DNA from: JAQGMJ01 sp036271855
Lineage (GTDB): Bacteria; Pseudomonadota; Gammaproteobacteria; Burkholderiales; JAEUOS01
Direction: 5' to 3'
DNA: 9,907 bases
Assembly: GCA_036271855.1 (NCBI GenBank)
Contig: DATAZV010000099.1
Location: 1-9,907, forward strand
Both the position numbers and the translations under genes were made by a program. A model generated the notes under the pieces. The model was not told the DNA's origin. It did not search any database and saw nothing but the letters and a program-made list of their open reading frames with translations. The stretch's first letter is position 1. Each line of letters opens with the position of its first letter. Shown here piece after piece: positions 1 through 8,675 of this stretch.

Positions 1-549
1 GGCGATCCACTGCCATGATTTGTCGCGCATGGTCAGGGTGACGCGGGCGCGGTGCACGTTGTACAACTCCAGCACGCCCTGCTCGCGGCCGGCCAGCGGC
101 GCGCTCAGGAAGCTGCCGGCGAGATACAGAAAGCCACCGGCGTAGGGGTTGTTGCCGATACCCGCGCAAGCCGAGCTGCCGTCGGCGTACTGCACCAGGC
201 AGCCGGCCATTTCCACCGCCTGGCGCACCTTGTTCTGGTCGTCGAAATCGATGGCGGAAAAGGGCAGCACCACCGGGCGGAGCGGCAGCACGCCAGCACG
301 CAGCATGTCCGGGTTGAGCAGCGCCAGTTGGCCGGCGGGGTGGCGCAGGCGGGCGGCGATTTCGGCTTCGCTCCTGGCCAGGTTTTGCCGGTAGTTCTGG
401 TAGCTGCGCTGCTTTTCTTCCTTCAGCAGCACCAGCGCCAGGGAGAGGGTGGCTAAGATCAGCAGCAGGAAGGCGCCGCGAAACAGCAGGCGGCCGCGAA
501 ATGCCGCGAGCCCCAGGCGCGGCGCCGCCAGCTTGGGCAGGGCGCTCAC
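1..549 (-). CDS. Membrane-anchored sensor (probable histidine kinase), N-terminal part, cut by window edge
   Basis: This reading frame stays open for 183 codons from a GTG at 549 to the window edge. Residues about 22-42 form a strongly hydrophobic segment after a basic N-terminus (R18, R20, R24), which fits a single membrane anchor with the remainder starting in the periplasm. From residue 43 there is a charged helix (KEEKQRSYQNYRQNLARSEA), then a globular portion with a GNNPYAGGF stretch and two cysteines. The GTG overlaps the TGA of the response regulator by four bases (GTGA), indicating translational coupling. No clear Shine-Dalgarno is visible. No kinase motif (H, N, G boxes) lies inside the window, so the kinase call is an inference from the coupling to a response regulator and the membrane-sensor architecture. 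The periplasmic domain matches no sensor family that I can name. There is no ATG start, so an ATG-only gene caller would miss or shorten it. Confidence 0.8.
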   Translation of the reverse strand, partial: MSALPKLAAPRLGLAAFRGRLLFRGAFLLLILATLSLALVLLKEEKQRSYQNYRQNLARSEAEIAARLRHPAGQLALLNPDMLRAGVLPLRPVVLPFSAIDFDDQNKVRQAVEMAGCLVQYADGSSACAGIGNNPYAGGFLYLAGSFLSAPLAGREQGVLELYNVHRARVTLTMRDKSWQWIA

Positions 550-1271
550 GCGCGCGGCTTGCCGCCCGGGGCAGCGGGAGCAGTCCAGCGAAAGCCGCGC
601 ATCGGGATGTTCTCGATGCCGTCGAAGGCCGGGTCGATTTCGCGAAAGGCGTCGCGGATGGTGCTGATGTGCTTGCGCACGTTGTCGCGGTTGCGCCCGC
701 TTTTCACCACTTCGAACAGTTCGTCGTAAGACACCACCTGGCCGGTTTTCTGGTGCAGGGTGGCGAGAATGCGCTGCGCGGTCAGCGGCAGGTTGAGGCG
801 CTCGCCGCGCCAGGTGGGGTTGCGCTGCCAGAGGGGGTCGAGCGACAACTCGCTGGCCTTCGGCGCGGGGGCGGCGCGTTGCGCCTGGCGTGCCTTGGCT
901 TCGCGCAGGATGTCCAGCAGGGTGTCGACGAAATCGCTTTCCTCGAAGGTGGTTTTTTGCAGGTAGTCCCAGGCATCCAGCGCCTTCATGATGCTGCGGT
1001 AGATGGTGGCCGGCATCGCCGAGACCACCAGCACCGGCGTGCCCTGGTAGTGCTTGTTGATGGCGTTGATGATCGCCACCCCGGCGTGGCGTTCGCGGTT
1101 CAGCTCGATGTCCAGCACCACGGCGTCGTAGGGGGTGCGCGCCAATGCGGCTTCGGCCTCGTCGCGGGTGAACCACTGGTCGACGAGAGTGTCGGGGCGG
1201 GCGGCGCGGATCCAGCCGGCCAGCTGGTTGCTGGTCGGGGCGTCATCTTCGATCACGGCTACTCGGGTCAT
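546..1271 (-). CDS. OmpR/PhoB-type response regulator
   Basis: A 241-aa two-component response regulator. The receiver domain (about 1-122) has the acidic pocket E8/D9/D10, the phospho-acceptor D54 in VVLDIEL, the switch residue S84 in VVSAMP and the conserved lysine K106 after DYLQ. A variable linker (about 125-157) leads to a winged-helix DNA-binding domain (about 158-231) with the recognisable LTAQRILATL, VVSYDELFEVV, NVRKHISTIR and final MRGFRW wing. Two features are atypical: K106 is followed by T-T rather than the usual P-F, and the proline normally a few residues after the phospho-Asp is absent. The start ATG at 1271 has a weak GAGG about 12 bases upstream. The gene is first of a pair with the overlapping sensor gene and is divergent from the SPFH operon, which is a plausible target. 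The cognate signal is unknown. Confidence 0.93.
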   Translation of the reverse strand: MTRVAVIEDDAPTSNQLAGWIRAARPDTLVDQWFTRDEAEAALARTPYDAVVLDIELNRERHAGVAIINAINKHYQGTPVLVVSAMPATIYRSIMKALDAWDYLQKTTFEESDFVDTLLDILREAKARQAQRAAPAPKASELSLDPLWQRNPTWRGERLNLPLTAQRILATLHQKTGQVVSYDELFEVVKSGRNRDNVRKHISTIRDAFREIDPAFDGIENIPMRGFRWTAPAAPGGKPRA

Positions 1272-1388
1272 GCGGGTTTCAACCTCGGGTCCACGCCGGT
1301 CCAGGGAAAATTCGGGCCGGCTCAGGACGAATTATGGTCCATGGGCGCGCCCGGCGGTGTGAGTTTTTCTTCCCGCCGCGGAAGGCGC

Positions 1389-1413
1389 GCGCCTGCCGCA
1401 TGTAGGCAGGCGC
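1389..1413. repeat. Inverted repeat, 9-bp perfect arms, in divergent promoter region
   Basis: GCGCCTGCC at 1389-1397 is perfectly complementary in inverted order to GGCAGGCGC at 1405-1413, with a 7-base centre (GCATGTA). A partial third copy of the right arm (GCAGGCGC) follows at 1417-1424. It sits between divergent genes, where no terminator is needed, and no T-run follows directly, so an operator or a stem in the SPFH 5' leader are the natural readings. Confidence 0.5.
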
Positions 1414-1517
1414 CCCGCAGGCGCATTGTTGCTTCCGCCCACCCTGTGAAGAATGGTGTGCGTGGATAACGGCTTCGCATGGCGCGAACAACCGCTCGCA
1501 TCCACCAACGCTTTCAA

Positions 1518-1523
1518 AGGGAG
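1518..1523 (+). promoter_or_regulatory. Ribosome binding site deciding the SPFH start
   Basis: AGGGAG (within AAAGGGAG, 1516-1523) is seven bases before the ATG at 1531. The alternative in-frame ATG at 1453 has no comparable site, and the 26 residues it would add look unlike the start of a membrane protein of this family. Confidence 0.75.
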
Positions 1524-1530
1524 AAAAATC

Positions 1531-2970
1531 ATGTTGCAGCGCCTGCGGGATTTCATCCGCGCCATCGCCCAGATGTCCAGCCCGCGTGTGGCGCCGCCCG
1601 GTGGCGGGGCCGGGCCTTCGGCCGAGGCCGGTGGGGAAACGGCGGCAACGCCGGCAAGCGGTGCCGCTGCGGCGCCGGCCGATGAGGGCAACGCTACGGG
1701 TGCGGCGGCACGCGCGGCGGCCGGAGCGATGGCCGGCGGAATCGCGCTGGCGATGATGGAGTGCCTGGCGGGCTTGGGCGCGGCGCTCTCGGACCGGCGC
1801 GCGCGGCGGGTGCTGCTGCTTTCGGTGATCGCAGTCGCCGCCGGCTATTACGTGGTGAGCCATCCGCCGCTGCGCAAGGTGGGGCGCGGTGAGGTGGGCC
1901 TGCGGGTCAACCAGCTCACCGGCGGCATCAGCGAATGGCGCGAGGGCAGCGTGCTGATCATCCCCGGCCTGCACGATTTGCGTACCTATTCCCTGCGCGA
2001 TGCGGTTTACCGCCCGGCCGAGATGAGCAGCGCCAGTGGCGCCGCGCCCTTGCAGTCGGTGGAAGGGCTGTCGGTCGGCGCCGACGTCAGCGTGCGTTAC
2101 GCGCTGGACGCGGAGCGCATTCCGGCGATGTACAAAAAGCTGCCGGACAACGTCGGTGCGGAGATCGTCGAGCCGGCAGTGCAGGGTGTGGCCTACAAGG
2201 TGTTTGCCCGCTACACCGTGCGGGAGATTTTCTCCACCAAGCGCGCGGAGATCCAGAAGGTGCTGGAAACCGAAGTCGGCAACAAGCTGGCGGCTGACGG
2301 CGTGATCCTGCGTAGTGTGTTGATCGGCAAGATAGACCTGCCGGCGGACTACCGGCGCGGCATGGAAAGCCTGCTGGCCGAGGAGCTTTCCACCGAGAAA
2401 ATGCGCTATACGCTGGAACTGAAGGCCAAGCAGGTGCAAGAGACTGCGCTGACCGCGGAGGCCGAGAAGGTGAAGCGCGAAAGCGCCGCCGAGGCCGCCG
2501 GGCGCGAGCAGATCATCGCCGCCCGCGCGCAGGAAGAGGCGATGAAACATGTGCTGCCGTTCAAGCAGCAGCAGATTCGCCAGCGCGAACTGGAGGCCGA
2601 AGCGGAGAAGGGCGCGCGCATCAAGGGTGCAGAGGGCAACGCGCAGGCGCGGCGCATCGAGGCCAGCGGCGAGGCCGACGCGCGGCAAAAGCTGGCCGAT
2701 GCGGAAGTGTATCGGCAGGACCGCATCGGCAAGGTCACCGCCGCGCAAATGGAGCGCGAGGGCGCGCTGGTGAGCCGCCATCCACTGCTGATCCAGAAGA
2801 CCCTGGCGGACAAGCTCTCGGACAAGATCCAGGTGATCATCGCGCCGCCGCCGGCCGATGGCGGCTTTATCGGCAATACCCTTTTGGGCGCCAACAAGCG
2901 TGAGGTTGCGACCCGTCCGGAAGCGTCGGCTGAAGCCGCTGCCGAGCCGCCGGCCAAGGAAGGGGAATAA
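1531..2970 (+). CDS. SPFH/band-7 domain membrane protein (prohibitin/HflK-like)
   Basis: A 479-aa protein of the stomatin/prohibitin/flotillin/HflK-C superfamily, whose members form large membrane-bound oligomers that organise membrane domains or control proteases. Residues 1-64 are an Ala/Gly/Pro-rich, low-complexity region. Residues 65-86 are moderately hydrophobic and 94-109 (VLLLSVIAVAAGYYVV) form the clear membrane anchor. The SPFH domain spans about 113-285, beginning with the typical KVGRGEVGLRV and including the VGADVSVRYAL strand pair. It is followed by a long charged, Ala/Glu-rich coiled coil (about 286-412) and a C-terminal segment (HPLLIQKTLADKLSDKIQVI) like the one that closes the coiled coil in relatives. 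The tail is again Ala/Pro-rich. The start at 1531 is chosen for its ribosome binding site. The stop is two bases before the SH3-protein start, so the two are almost certainly co-transcribed. No protease partner is in the window, so the role is unassigned. Confidence 0.92.
   Translation: MLQRLRDFIRAIAQMSSPRVAPPGGGAGPSAEAGGETAATPASGAAAAPADEGNATGAAARAAAGAMAGGIALAMMECLAGLGAALSDRRARRVLLLSVIAVAAGYYVVSHPPLRKVGRGEVGLRVNQLTGGISEWREGSVLIIPGLHDLRTYSLRDAVYRPAEMSSASGAAPLQSVEGLSVGADVSVRYALDAERIPAMYKKLPDNVGAEIVEPAVQGVAYKVFARYTVREIFSTKRAEIQKVLETEVGNKLAADGVILRSVLIGKIDLPADYRRGMESLLAEELSTEKMRYTLELKAKQVQETALTAEAEKVKRESAAEAAGREQIIAARAQEEAMKHVLPFKQQQIRQRELEAEAEKGARIKGAEGNAQARRIEASGEADARQKLADAEVYRQDRIGKVTAAQMEREGALVSRHPLLIQKTLADKLSDKIQVIIAPPPADGGFIGNTLLGANKREVATRPEASAEAAAEPPAKEGE
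2956..2965 (+). promoter_or_regulatory. Ribosome binding site of the SH3 gene inside the SPFH 3' end
   Basis: The purine-rich AAGGAAGGGG lies in the last codons of the SPFH gene, seven bases before the ATG at 2973. It supports both that start and coupled translation of the pair. Confidence 0.75.
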
Positions 2971-2972
2971 AC

Positions 2973-4625
2973 ATGCGCCGCATTTTCGTCAGCCTGATGC
3001 AGCCTCTGGCCTTTTCCATCATGTGCGCGCTGGCTACTGCCAACGCAGCGCCGCGTGCGGCGGCGGCCGATGTAAAGGCCACCTCCATGCTGCTGCCGGT
3101 GCCGGTGCAAAAAACGCCGGTGGCGCCGCCTGCGGGTACCGCCGCCACAGCGCATCCCGTCATTGCCATCGTGCTGCAGGACCAGGTGTCGCTGCGCGCC
3201 GCGCCGCGCGCTTCGGCGCAGTTGCAGGCTTCGCTGTCGCAGGGCGAGGTGCTGGAGGTGCGCGGCGAGCGCCTGGACTATCTGCAGGTCTATGACCACA
3301 AGCGCGAGCGCGGCGGCTTTGTCCATGCGAGCTATGTCTATCGAAGCGGGTTGACGACGGCCGAAGCACCGGAGTTGCTCGGCTTGCTGCGTTTTTTGCG
3401 CGACACACCGGGATCGGAAGCACTGGGCATCGGCCTGGCGGCGGCTTATCTCGAGGCCGCGCCGGCGGAGGCGGTGAATGGGGCGAACGGCATCGAGGCC
3501 TTCGACGCCCTCGGCGGCTTCGCCGACCGCCTGGCGCGGCGCGCTTCCTCCGGCCGCCCGCAGGACAAGCTGGCCGCCGCCACCCTTACCGCGCATCTTG
3601 AAGTGGCGGCGCGCTACGGCATCAGCTTCGTCACCTATGAGCAGGACGGGCGCATGCAGATCTGCTACGACGGCGAAGCCTATCGCCGCGTGCTGGCGCT
3701 GCCGGCGAAGCCCGAGCAGCGCGCCCGTGCCGCGCTCGGGCTGACACGCCACGAATGCGTAAACCCGGACATGATGCCGGCGGCGCGCCTGCGCCTGGAT
3801 GAATGGCGCGCGGACGTGCTGGACCGGGTCGATGCCGCTGCCTTGCCGGGCTACCTGAAAAACCGCGTGCTGATGCGCCGCGCAGGTGTCTGGAGCGGCC
3901 TGGCATTCCTGCGTGCGCGCGATGCGCAGACCACTGCCGCACTGGCGCCGACGCCAATGCCGGCCGGCACGCCCGACCCGCAAAAGGCCGAAGGTGCGGC
4001 GGCGCGCGCCATCACCGAGCTGGCCGGTGTCAACAAGGCCGAATTGGCCTATGAAGACAGCGGCGCCTATGCCGATGCGGCGATGCGGGTGAATGCCTCA
4101 CGCTGGGCGGCGGTGCCGGCCTTGCCGCCGAACCCCGGCAAAGGGCCGTTGCTGCGCACGGTGGCGGGCCAGCCGGGCGAGACCTGCGTGCTGCTGCTCG
4201 ATGGCGTGAAAAACGATGCGAAGAACCCGCTGTTGCGGCGCTGTACTTTCGGCATCGTCTGGAGCGCTTCGGCCAGTGCCAACCGTGAAGGCAATGCCCT
4301 GGCGCTTGCGGTGCAGCCGATGGCGGCCTGGCGCGAGTTGTGGGTTTTTCGCAAAGGCGCGCAGGGATGGAGCGTGGACGTGCTACCGCCGGCGGCGACC
4401 TCGCCCGACGTCGGTTACGCGGAATTCGCCGGCTGGGTGCCGGGCGGCGCGCAAATGCTGGCGGCGCGAGAGGCGCGCGGCGAAGGCAAATACAAGCGTG
4501 GTTTCGAGGTGATCCGCCTCGAGGGCCTGGCGACGGACCGCGAGGTGGCCGAGCCCGGCATGCTTTCCACCTTCCAGCGCTGGCAGGCGCCGGAGTGGAA
4601 GCGCTCTACGCTCAGCCTGCGCTGA
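2973..4625 (+). CDS. Exported protein with bacterial SH3-like domain and large unrecognised C-terminal region
   Basis: A 550-aa protein with a classical signal peptide: basic start (MRR), hydrophobic core about 4-21 and a likely cleavage after A-N-A (23-25). A Pro/Ala-rich spacer leads to an SH3b-like domain at about 62-126 (VSLRAAPRASAQ, GEVLEVRGERLDYLQVY, GGFVHASYVY), the fold often used for cell-wall or protein binding in the periplasm. Residues 127-550 match no domain I recognise. They include helical parts up to about 320, an Ala/Pro linker (about 328-345) and a beta-rich end with WVFRKGAQGWSVDVL. Cysteines at about 231, 262, 405 and 424 could form disulfides; this is inference. It follows the SPFH gene by two bases, so the pair probably acts together, one anchored in the membrane and the other in the periplasm. 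Function is unknown. Confidence 0.88.
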   Translation: MRRIFVSLMQPLAFSIMCALATANAAPRAAAADVKATSMLLPVPVQKTPVAPPAGTAATAHPVIAIVLQDQVSLRAAPRASAQLQASLSQGEVLEVRGERLDYLQVYDHKRERGGFVHASYVYRSGLTTAEAPELLGLLRFLRDTPGSEALGIGLAAAYLEAAPAEAVNGANGIEAFDALGGFADRLARRASSGRPQDKLAAATLTAHLEVAARYGISFVTYEQDGRMQICYDGEAYRRVLALPAKPEQRARAALGLTRHECVNPDMMPAARLRLDEWRADVLDRVDAAALPGYLKNRVLMRRAGVWSGLAFLRARDAQTTAALAPTPMPAGTPDPQKAEGAAARAITELAGVNKAELAYEDSGAYADAAMRVNASRWAAVPALPPNPGKGPLLRTVAGQPGETCVLLLDGVKNDAKNPLLRRCTFGIVWSASASANREGNALALAVQPMAAWRELWVFRKGAQGWSVDVLPPAATSPDVGYAEFAGWVPGGAQMLAAREARGEGKYKRGFEVIRLEGLATDREVAEPGMLSTFQRWQAPEWKRSTLSLR

Positions 4626-4643
4626 ACGCGAGGCAGCGCCGGC
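4615..4643 (+). terminator. Hairpin across the convergent gene ends, possible terminator
   Basis: GCC-T-GCGCTG (4615-4624) pairs with CAGCGC-C-GGC (4634-4643): nine base pairs with one mismatch and a 9-base loop. It covers the stop codon of the SH3 gene and most of the 21-bp gap to the stop of the converging methyltransferase gene. On the plus strand it is followed by TTCTCAGGCTTTTT, where the main T-run starts ten bases after the stem. It is therefore an imperfect intrinsic terminator for the plus operon. The minus side has no T-run. Confidence 0.4.
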
Positions 4644-4646
4644 TTC

Positions 4647-7022
<2,376 letters not shown>

Positions 7023-7048
7023 GGATGTTCAAATCCGGATTGCGGGAC

Positions 7049-7084
7049 AAAAAAGAGGGTGCTCAGGGGCGCTAGCCGCCACCC
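7049..7084 (-). terminator. Hairpin with T-run between TAXI and methyltransferase genes
   Basis: Read on the minus strand, GGGTG (7084-7080) and CACCC (7061-7057) can pair around an inner GCG/CGC stem with an asymmetric internal loop, followed at once by TCTTTTTT (7056-7049). It looks like an imperfect intrinsic terminator for the TAXI gene, 64 bases past its stop. It also lies downstream of a possible promoter, so it could instead attenuate the methyltransferase transcript. Confidence 0.45.
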
Positions 7085-7123
7085 GGACCGAGCGCCGTGC
7101 GCAACGTTCTTGTGGCCTGCTGA

Positions 7124-7151
7124 AGTATACCCGCGGGTGGGTGACGCTCAA
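7124..7151 (-). promoter_or_regulatory. Candidate sigma70 promoter for the methyltransferase gene
   Basis: On the minus strand TTGAGC (7151-7146, four of six to TTGACA) and TATACT (7129-7124, five of six to TATAAT) are separated by 16 bases. The -35 overlaps the TGA stop of the TAXI gene. A start site near 7117 would give a leader of about 95 bases. A perfect 10-bp palindrome ACCCGCGGGT (7129-7138) lies between the boxes and could be an operator, though such GC palindromes are common here. Confidence 0.45.
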
Positions 7152-8563
7152 GCCGCCTGCGCCGTGACGTCCTCGCCGGGAGAAGCCGTCGGCGCGCCCG
7201 GGGCCGGGGAATCGGCGCCGCCCGGCACCAGGCGGTCGCGGACAAAGCCGATGTGCTGCCGCAGCACGTAGAACTGGTCGGCGTAGGCCAGCGGCACCTT
7301 CATCTGGTTCACCGCGTTTTCGATCTCGTCCAGTCGCTTGAGCAGGCGGCCACGCTCGTCGTCGCCGGGTTCGGACATGGCGGAACGCTCGATCGTGATC
7401 AGCGAGCCGTACCAGCGGTAGATGCGCGAGCGGATGCGCCAGGAGTAGAGCACCGGCACCATGCGCAGGCCGGGCACCAGCAGCACGACCAGGGGCACCA
7501 CCACCAGCGCCACCCGGTTGATCAGGTTGGCCAGCCAGAACGGCAGGTTGCGGTAGAGAAAACCCTTGCCCGACTGGTAGTAGCGGGTGGCGTCGTCGCT
7601 GATGCGGAACTCGTGCTCCAGGGGCGCGGGGAATTCGCCGGCCTTTTGCAGCAGGCCGGCACGGCCATGCACTTCGCGCGCGGCTTCGATCAGCAGGTCG
7701 TTGAGGGCCGGCGCCAGGGTGGGGCGCGCGATCATCTCGACGGTGGGGCCGATCAAGGAATAGTCTTCCGCCGGAAGATTCTTGCCGATGTCGAAGGAGC
7801 CCATCGGCATTTCGAGCTTGCTCAGGTAGGGATAGCGGCGGGTGTAGGCGTCGGCCTGGCTGAAATTGAGCAGGCGCACGTTCGGCGTGGTCAGCAGCTT
7901 GCGCATGATCGGCGGGGTGGCGGAGTCGCCCATCAGCAGCACGGCGTCGATCTTGCCGGCCAGCAATGAATCGGCTGCTTCTTCACCGCTGAGCTCGAGC
8001 AATTGCGTCTTGCCGCCGGTGACGATGCCGTTGCCCTTGAGCAGCGTCAGGGCCAGGGCGCGGGTGCCGCTGCCTTCGGGGCCGATGGCGACGCGCTTGC
8101 CGGTGAAGGCCGAGAGCTTGTCCGACGGCTTTTTGTCGCGATAGAACACCATCAGCGGCACGTAGAACAGGCTGCCCAGGGAGACCAGGTTCTCGGTATC
8201 CTGGGGCGAGGCGACGCCGCCCTGCACGAAGCCGATGTCGACCTTGAACTTGGGGTCGTTCAGGCGCTGCAGGTTCTCCAGCGACCCCTGCGAGGGCAGG
8301 ATCTGCAATTTGACGCCGTTGCGCGCCAGTATCTTGGCGTAGCGCTGCGCATTCAGGCTGAAGCTGCTGCCCTCCGGGCCGCTGGAAATGATGATGGTGT
8401 CCGGCGGCGCCGGATGATTGAAGTGCAGCGCGGCCCAGATCACCACCACCACCAGCAGGACGATGGGCAATGCGCTCAGGGTGAGGTCGCGCCAGGAAAC
8501 GCCGACGACGCGGGCGCGAAAGCGCTGGGGCAATATGCGTTTGATGGCGGATCTCGGCTTCAT
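7148..8563 (-). CDS. Membrane-anchored TAXI-family (TRAP-type) solute-binding-like protein
   Basis: A 471-aa protein whose central region (about 54-330) resembles TAXI-type TRAP solute-binding proteins: TIIISSGPEGSSFSLNAQRYA near the start, the VDIGFVQGGVAS strand-turn, LFYVPLMVFYR, KRVAIGPEGSGTRALALTLL and the AGKIDAVLLMG region. Instead of a cleaved signal peptide it has a basic N-terminus and a long hydrophobic anchor at 28-48. A second hydrophobic segment at about 349-367 is followed by a basic stretch and a charged C-terminal tail (about 380-471) with a short possible coiled coil. Both ends are thus predicted cytoplasmic with the binding domain in the periplasm. No TRAP permease subunit is in the window. 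It may serve a distant permease or act as a ligand sensor; ligand unknown (the family includes dicarboxylate, glutamate and related carboxylate binders). It lies 112 bp after a CoA-transferase gene in the same direction. The ATG at 8563 lacks an obvious ribosome site. Confidence 0.88.
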   Translation of the reverse strand: MKPRSAIKRILPQRFRARVVGVSWRDLTLSALPIVLLVVVVIWAALHFNHPAPPDTIIISSGPEGSSFSLNAQRYAKILARNGVKLQILPSQGSLENLQRLNDPKFKVDIGFVQGGVASPQDTENLVSLGSLFYVPLMVFYRDKKPSDKLSAFTGKRVAIGPEGSGTRALALTLLKGNGIVTGGKTQLLELSGEEAADSLLAGKIDAVLLMGDSATPPIMRKLLTTPNVRLLNFSQADAYTRRYPYLSKLEMPMGSFDIGKNLPAEDYSLIGPTVEMIARPTLAPALNDLLIEAAREVHGRAGLLQKAGEFPAPLEHEFRISDDATRYYQSGKGFLYRNLPFWLANLINRVALVVVPLVVLLVPGLRMVPVLYSWRIRSRIYRWYGSLITIERSAMSEPGDDERGRLLKRLDEIENAVNQMKVPLAYADQFYVLRQHIGFVRDRLVPGGADSPAPGAPTASPGEDVTAQAA

Positions 8564-8675
8564 GGGCGGATCTTTGTTCTCTTGAGATCGGAGGGCGCGG
8601 CCGCAGGCATTCTAAGCCAGGGTTGGACAAGCGGCTTGCGCCAAGGTTGCAGGCCGGTCGACCGCCGGCAGGCGC
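8564..8675 (-). promoter_or_regulatory. Gap between CoA-transferase and TAXI genes with possible -10 and hairpin
   Basis: On the minus strand TAGAAT (8614-8609) is a five-of-six -10 match about 45 bases before the TAXI start, but no -35 is convincing. Nearer the CoA-transferase stop, GCCGG/CCGGC (8653-8669) can form a 5-bp stem around a 7-base loop; it contains the palindrome CGGTCGACCG and has no T-run. A second small inverted repeat is CAAGC-G-GCTTG near 8630. Separate transcription of the TAXI gene is possible but unproven. Confidence 0.3.

Larger units (their letters stand above)
1272..1530. promoter_or_regulatory. Divergent intergenic region between response regulator and SPFH operon
   Basis: This 259-bp stretch holds no convincing gene and should carry promoters for both directions. 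For the minus-strand regulator, a possible -10 (CATAAT read on minus, 1331-1336) lies about 60 bases before its ATG, but I see no good -35. For the plus-strand SPFH gene, TTGTTG at 1426-1431 and AAGAAT at 1449-1454 are separated by 17 bases, a weak match. Palindromic elements include GGGCGCGCCC (1343-1352), CTTCC/GGAAG (1369-1384) and the longer inverted repeat described separately. In DNA this GC-rich, short palindromes are expected by chance, so operator function is only a suggestion. An open frame starting at 1453 reads in phase into the SPFH gene, but its start is poorer than 1531. Confidence 0.5.

Noticed and set aside
501..1469. Plus-strand 322-codon open frame across the response regulator
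   Set aside because: It is antisense to a well-defined receiver/winged-helix gene and its product shows no domain features.
1453..1530. Earlier in-frame ATG for the SPFH gene
   Set aside because: It has no good ribosome site, and the extra 26 residues do not resemble a family N-terminus, whereas AGGGAG stands seven bases before the ATG at 1531.
1279..3983. Two long overlapping minus-strand open frames (1279-2781 and 2406-3983, about 500 residues each)
   Set aside because: They lie opposite the SPFH and SH3 genes, which have clear domains, ribosome sites and a signal peptide. The antisense products are Arg/His/Ala-rich with no domain pattern, typical of high-GC shadow frames.
7023..7040. GTTCAAATCC resembling a tRNA T-loop just upstream of the methyltransferase start
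   Set aside because: The flanking bases do not pair as a T-stem beyond one G-C, and no acceptor, D or anticodon arms can be built around it.
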